From Streptomyces sp. CB01249 (GTDB lineage: Bacteria > Actinomycetota > Actinomycetes > Streptomycetales > Streptomycetaceae): a stretch of DNA of 64,000 bases. The stretch covers positions 248,341-312,340 of the forward strand of contig NZ_LISW01000003.1 in assembly GCF_001905735.1 (NCBI RefSeq), in the 5' to 3' direction. A program made the translations under genes and the position numbers. The notes beneath the pieces were generated by a model. It was given only the letters and a program-made list of their open reading frames with translations. It did not search any database and was not told the DNA's origin. Of this stretch, positions 60,378 to 64,000 are shown in pieces; the first letter of the stretch is position 1; the number at the start of each line of letters is the position of its first letter.

Positions 60378-60809
60378 TCACGGGCCCGGCGCGGCCCGCA
60401 GGGCGACCCGGGTGTTCGAGTGCGCGACGCCCGCCTCGCGCTTGAGGCGGCGCAGGAGGGTGTCGAGGGCCGCGGTGTCGGCGGCGGTGGCGCGTACGAG
60501 ATAGTCGTGGCCGCCCGTCACGTGCACGACCTCGGTGATGCCGGGCAGGGTCAGCACGGCCCGTTCGAACGTCTCGTTGGTGGTGTCCATCCGCAGGGTG
60601 ACGTCGATGAAGACGACGAGCCCGGTGCGGGTGTCGGCGGCCGGGTCCACGATCACCGTGAAGCCGCGGATGACGCCGTCCTTGCGCAGCCGCCGGACCC
60701 GGTCGGCCGCCGCGTTGGCGCTGAGTCCGACCCGTACGCCCAGGTCGCGGTACGAGATCCGGGCGTCCTCCTGGAGGACACCGAGGATTTCCCTGTCCAG
60801 ACGATCCAT
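60378..60809 (-). CDS. Lrp/AsnC-family regulator
   Basis: A 143-residue regulator. The HTH is LDREILGVLQEDARISYRDL then GVRVGLSANAAADRVRRLRK (about residues 3-42), and a RAM/ACT-like ligand domain follows (VVHVTGGHDYLVRATAADTA). CACAAT lies seven bases before ATG 60809, supporting a leaderless start; ATG 60818 is an alternative. It is divergent from an MFS transporter gene, its probable target. Confidence 0.93.
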   Translation of the reverse strand: MDRLDREILGVLQEDARISYRDLGVRVGLSANAAADRVRRLRKDGVIRGFTVIVDPAADTRTGLVVFIDVTLRMDTTNETFERAVLTLPGITEVVHVTGGHDYLVRATAADTAALDTLLRRLKREAGVAHSNTRVALRAAPGP

Positions 60810-60915
60810 GGTCCCCATTGTGGCAGTTTCGGCGCATATGCGAAGAACGGGGAGGTGTCCCCCGTACGGAGCAGGCCGACGGGCCCACGGCCCGTGGCCG
60901 TCCTTGACTGGCCGT

Positions 60916-62127
60916 GTGGACACAGCCGCGAAGCAGTCACCCGCACCCGTGGACGCGCCGGGCTCCGCCGCCTATCGCAACCTGATCGTCGCCACGATCG
61001 GCTTCACCCTCACCTTCTGGGCGTGGAACCTGATCGCGCCGATGTCGGGGGACTACAAGGACCGGCTCGGCCTGAGCTCGTTCCAGCAGTCGCTGCTGGT
61101 GGCGGTGCCCGTGCTGGTCGGTTCGCTGGGCCGCATCCCGGTGGGCGCGCTGACCGACAAGTTCGGTGCGCGGCTGATGTTCCCGGCGACCTCGGCGCTG
61201 ACCATCCTGCCGGTGCTGCTGCTGATCCCGGCGAAGGACTCGTACGGGGCGATGCTCGCTGTCGGGTTCCTGCTGGGGATCGGCGGCACGACGTTCGCGA
61301 TCGGCATTCCGCTGGTCAACTCGTGGTTCCCGCCCGCCAAGCGCGGTCTCGCGCTCGGCGTCTTCGGCATGGGCATGGGCGGCGTCGCGCTGTCCGGCTA
61401 CTTCACCCCGCGCATCGCCAAGCACGGCGACAACCTGCCGTTCTACGTGGTCGCGGGCGCCCTGGTGGTGTTCGCGGCGCTCTCGACGGTGCTCATCAAC
61501 GACCACCCGGGCCGCAAGGTGCCGACCGATTCGCTGGCACACCGGCTGGGCTCGGCGGGACGGCTGCGGGTCACCTGGGAGCTGTCGGCGCTGTACGCGA
61601 TCGGCTTCGGCGGCATCGTGGCGTTCGGCGTGTACCTGCCGACGTACCTCAAGACGTGGTACGAGCTGACGCCGACCGACGCGGGCACGAAGGCGGCCGG
61701 GTTCGCCCTGGTCACGGTCATCTTCCGGCCGATCGGCGGCTGGCTCTCGGACCGGATCCACCCGGCGCTGGTCACCTCCGTGGCGCTCGGGGTGGCCGCC
61801 CTGATGGCGATCGTCCAGGCGTTCGACCCGCGGCTCGACCCGACCGGCACGATCGCGCTGCTGGTCATGGCGGCGGGCCTGGGCACGGCGAGCGGCAGTG
61901 TCTTCGCGCTGGTCTCGCAGGTCACCCCGCAGGCGAAGGTGGGCAGCGTAACCGGCATCGTCGGCGCGATGGGCGGGCTCGGCGGGTTCGTGCCGCCACT
62001 GGTGATGGGCGCGATCTACAGCGCGAAGGACTCGTACTCGATCGGCTTCATGCTCCTGTCCGATCTGGCGCTGGCGGGCTGTGTGTACGCGTACGGGCGC
62101 ATGCGGAACGTGCAGCGGGACGGGTGA
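60916..62127 (+). CDS. MFS transporter of the NarK/nitrate-nitrite type
   Basis: A 403-residue 12-helix transporter. Motif A-like GALTDKFGARLMF (about residues 76-88), the Gly-rich GVFGMGMGGVALSGYF (about 151-166) and GFALVTVIFRPIGGWLSDRI (about 258-277) fit the NNP nitrate/nitrite porter group. GTG 60916 is used; TTG 60904 is in frame but sits on a TTGACT that may be the promoter. Divergent from the Lrp gene. Nitrate transport is likely but not certain, as other small anions are possible. Confidence 0.85.
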   Translation: MDTAAKQSPAPVDAPGSAAYRNLIVATIGFTLTFWAWNLIAPMSGDYKDRLGLSSFQQSLLVAVPVLVGSLGRIPVGALTDKFGARLMFPATSALTILPVLLLIPAKDSYGAMLAVGFLLGIGGTTFAIGIPLVNSWFPPAKRGLALGVFGMGMGGVALSGYFTPRIAKHGDNLPFYVVAGALVVFAALSTVLINDHPGRKVPTDSLAHRLGSAGRLRVTWELSALYAIGFGGIVAFGVYLPTYLKTWYELTPTDAGTKAAGFALVTVIFRPIGGWLSDRIHPALVTSVALGVAALMAIVQAFDPRLDPTGTIALLVMAAGLGTASGSVFALVSQVTPQAKVGSVTGIVGAMGGLGGFVPPLVMGAIYSAKDSYSIGFMLLSDLALAGCVYAYGRMRNVQRDG

Positions 62128-62192
62128 GGGGCGGGGCACGCACATCGGGCCTGAGGCGGACCGCGCGCGCCGGGGCGTGAGGCGGGCCTCAT

Positions 62193-62228
62193 TCGCGCCG
62201 GTTCCCGGGGCCCCGGGAACCGGCGCGA
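62193..62228. promoter_or_regulatory. 36 bp perfect palindrome beside the matB promoter
   Basis: Positions 62193-62228 read the same on both strands (TCGCGCCGGTTCCCGGGG and its complement, without a loop). It lies 65 bases after the MFS transporter stop and directly before TAGGGT (62231-62236), the -10 of the matB gene, whose -35 would fall inside it. It could be a terminator, an operator, or both. Confidence 0.7.
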
Positions 62229-62246
62229 TCTAGGGTGCGCAGGGTG

Positions 62247-63707
62247 ATGCCACTTCTGCCCGCACTCCAGGACGCGTCCGGTCCGGCAGCCGCCCGCGAG
62301 GCCGTCCGGTTCGACGACGTCACCCTCACCCACTCCGAGCTGGCCCGGGTCACCGACGCCCTGGCGGCCCGCCTCACCGGCGCGGGCCGGGTCGCCGTCT
62401 GGGCCACCCCGACCGCGCACACCGTCGTCGCGGTGGTCGCCGCGCTCCGCGCCGGGGTACCGGCCGTCCCGCTGAACCCGAAGACCGGGGAACGGGAGCT
62501 GGCGCACATCGTGGCCGACAGCGCGCCCTCCCTGGTCCTCGCCGCGCCCGACGACGTGCTTCCGCCCGCCCTGGCCGGACTGGCACGCCTGGACGTCACC
62601 ACCGCGCCCCCGGACCCCGCGCCCGTCGCCGCCCTCCCGGAACCGGACCCGGAGTCCGCCGCGCTCGTCGTGTACACCTCCGGGACGACCGGCCCGCCGA
62701 AGGGCGCCGTCCTCCCCCGCCGGGCGCTCGCCGCGTCGCTGGACGCGCTGGAGGACGCCTGGGGGTGGACCGCCGACGACGTCCTGGTGCACGCGCTCCC
62801 CCTGTTCCACGTGCACGGGCTGATCCTCGGCGTCCTGGGCCCCCTGCGCCGGGGCGGCTCGGTGCGCCATCTGGGCCGGTTCTCGCCGGAGGGCGTGGCC
62901 CGGGAGCTGGGCGCGGGTGCCACGATGCTGTTCGGCGTACCGACCATGTACCACCGGCTCGCCGAGGCGCTGGCGGACCCGGACGCGTCGGCCGGGCTCG
63001 CGAAGGCCCTCGCGGGCGCCCGGCTGCTCGTCTCCGGGTCGGCCGCGCTGCCGGTCCACGACCACGAGCGCATCGCGGCGGCGACCGGGCGCCGGGTCAT
63101 CGAGCGGTACGGCATGACGGAGACCCTGATGAACACGGGCGTACGGGCCGACGGGGCCCCGCGCCCCGGCACGGTCGGCCCGCCCCTGCGCGGGGTGGAG
63201 CTGCGCCTGGTCGAGGAGGACGGCACCCCGCTCACCGGCGCGGACGCGATCGGCGAGATCCAGGTGCGCGGCCCGAACCTGTTCACCGGCTACCTCAACC
63301 GGCCCGACGCGACGGCCGCCGCGCTCACCGCCGACGGCTGGTTCCGCACGGGCGACATGGCCACGCTCGACCCGGACGGCTATGTGCGCATCGTCGGCCG
63401 CAGGGCGACGGACCTGATCAAGAGCGGCGGCTACAAGATCGGCGCCGGTGAGATCGAGAACGCGCTGCTCGACCACCCCGGTGTGCGGGAGGCGGCGGTC
63501 ACCGGCGAGCCCGACGCGGACCTGGGCGAGCGGATCGTGGCCTGGGTGGTGCCCGCCGACCCGGCCGCCCCGCCCACCGCCGAGCAGCTGGCGGACCATG
63601 TCGCCGCCCAGCTGGCCCCGCACAAGCGGCCCCGCACCGTCCGCTACCTGGACGCGCTGCCGCGCAACGACCTGGGCAAGATCATGAAGCGGGCGCTCCA
63701 TGGCTGA
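62247..63707 (+). CDS. matB: Malonyl-CoA synthetase (acyl-CoA ligase)
   Basis: A 486-residue ANL-superfamily ligase that activates malonate (or methylmalonate) with ATP and CoA. It closely resembles the S. coelicolor MatB I know. Motifs: AMP-binding loop VVYTSGTTGPPKGAV (about residues 142-156), VIERYGMTETLMN (about 290), GWFRTGDMA (about 371) and the C-terminal PRNDLGKIMKRAL with the catalytic Lys. TAGGGT ends seven bases before GTG 62244, so the leaderless start may be that GTG rather than ATG 62247. It overlaps the next gene by eight bases. Confidence 0.94.
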   Translation: MPLLPALQDASGPAAAREAVRFDDVTLTHSELARVTDALAARLTGAGRVAVWATPTAHTVVAVVAALRAGVPAVPLNPKTGERELAHIVADSAPSLVLAAPDDVLPPALAGLARLDVTTAPPDPAPVAALPEPDPESAALVVYTSGTTGPPKGAVLPRRALAASLDALEDAWGWTADDVLVHALPLFHVHGLILGVLGPLRRGGSVRHLGRFSPEGVARELGAGATMLFGVPTMYHRLAEALADPDASAGLAKALAGARLLVSGSAALPVHDHERIAAATGRRVIERYGMTETLMNTGVRADGAPRPGTVGPPLRGVELRLVEEDGTPLTGADAIGEIQVRGPNLFTGYLNRPDATAAALTADGWFRTGDMATLDPDGYVRIVGRRATDLIKSGGYKIGAGEIENALLDHPGVREAAVTGEPDADLGERIVAWVVPADPAAPPTAEQLADHVAAQLAPHKRPRTVRYLDALPRNDLGKIMKRALHG

Positions 63708-64000
63708 GCGGCTGACGGCACGCGAGGCCGTCGCCGCGCTCACCGACGGCTTCACGGAGCTGCCCGCCCCCGCCGGGGACACCGACGGCGACGGCCCGCT
63801 CGGCTGGACCGGATACGCCGCATCACGGGCCCGGGCCACCGCCCGTACCGGCGAGCAGGAGTCCGTCGTGCACGGCACCGCGACGGTCGGCGGACACCTC
63901 TGCGTGCTGCTCTCCTTCGAGTTCGGGTTCCTGGGCGGGTCGCTCGGGCAGCGCACCGGGGACCGCCTCGAAGCGGCGTACGAGGAGGCGATCACCCGGC
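63700..64000 (+). CDS. Acyl-CoA carboxyltransferase (AccD type), truncated by window edge
   Basis: ATG 63700 opens a frame of 100 codons that runs off the right edge. VVHGTATVGGHLCVLLSFEF then GFLGGSLGQRTGDRLEAAYE matches the carboxyltransferase core (the FxFLGGSxG region that binds acyl-CoA). In S. coelicolor a fused alpha/beta acetyl-CoA carboxylase-like gene follows matB; the overlap here implies coupled expression. Together they would supply malonyl-CoA by two routes. Only the N-terminal third is visible. Confidence 0.8.
   Translation, partial: MAERLTAREAVAALTDGFTELPAPAGDTDGDGPLGWTGYAASRARATARTGEQESVVHGTATVGGHLCVLLSFEFGFLGGSLGQRTGDRLEAAYEEAITR

Overview
This is a 64 kb piece of a Streptomyces chromosome. 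The base composition is very GC-rich, third codon positions are almost always G or C, GTG starts are common, and many genes look leaderless (an actinobacterial -10 hexamer 6-8 bases before the start codon). The gene content and order aceE ... fasR-fabD-fabH-acpP-fabF-DUF3145 is that of the conserved Streptomyces core; I recognise it from the S. coelicolor chromosome. There is one tRNA gene (Val, anticodon UAC). I see no rRNA, CRISPR array, replication origin, prophage or large biosynthetic cluster.

Layout. 1-5.2 kb: a DHA2 exporter divergent from a LysR regulator, a second MFS exporter, and a PadR regulator translationally coupled to a membrane-protein gene that is broken twice, by an amber codon and by a 164 bp MITE-like palindrome. 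5.3-10.7 kb: a methyltransferase, an exporter, a small zinc ribbon, a deletion scar joining two truncated genes (one a MerR regulator), and small DUF proteins. 10.7-16 kb: a PLP dehydratase, an orphan VanX-type dipeptidase, then accessory material ending at tRNA-Val: an XRE(DUF5753)/DUF6879 regulatory cassette and three tiny overlapping genes, two of them Cys-rich. 16.2-19.6 kb: an adhesin-like DUF4097 lipoprotein, a coiled-coil membrane protein with heptapeptide repeats, an FmdB zinc ribbon and an O-methyltransferase.

19.6-29.2 kb is a Ter (tellurium/chemical stress) island. It has a coupled operon of an HpcH/HpaI lyase-like enzyme, a PRTase-TRSP-StiP/PRTase-PELOTA fusion and a HAD phosphatase. 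Beside it lie TerA, three TerD-family proteins, a DUF475 TerC-like membrane protein and an AhpE peroxiredoxin. Three of its transcription units share a previously unremarked GGGAAC-N18-CGT(A/T) signal that looks like an ECF-sigma promoter. This is the most interesting system in the window.

29.4-45.4 kb: DUF3052, aceE (pyruvate dehydrogenase E1), a secreted I36 protein, two paralogous DUF1023 alpha/beta hydrolases flanking a DUF4429-SHOCT gene and a two-component system, a MerR/aldo-keto reductase pair with a textbook 19 bp-spacer promoter, a serine hydrolase and a Tat-exported phospholipase C. 45.4-51.2 kb: pirin and the type II fatty-acid synthase operon behind its activator fasR. 51.2-64 kb: DUF3145, an SGNH lipoprotein, aldose epimerase, Ohr, MDR oxidoreductase/MarR, a divergent MreB-like protein next to a histidine kinase with a degenerate ATPase domain, Lrp, an MFS transporter, and matB (malonyl-CoA synthetase) overlapping a truncated acyl-CoA carboxyltransferase gene.
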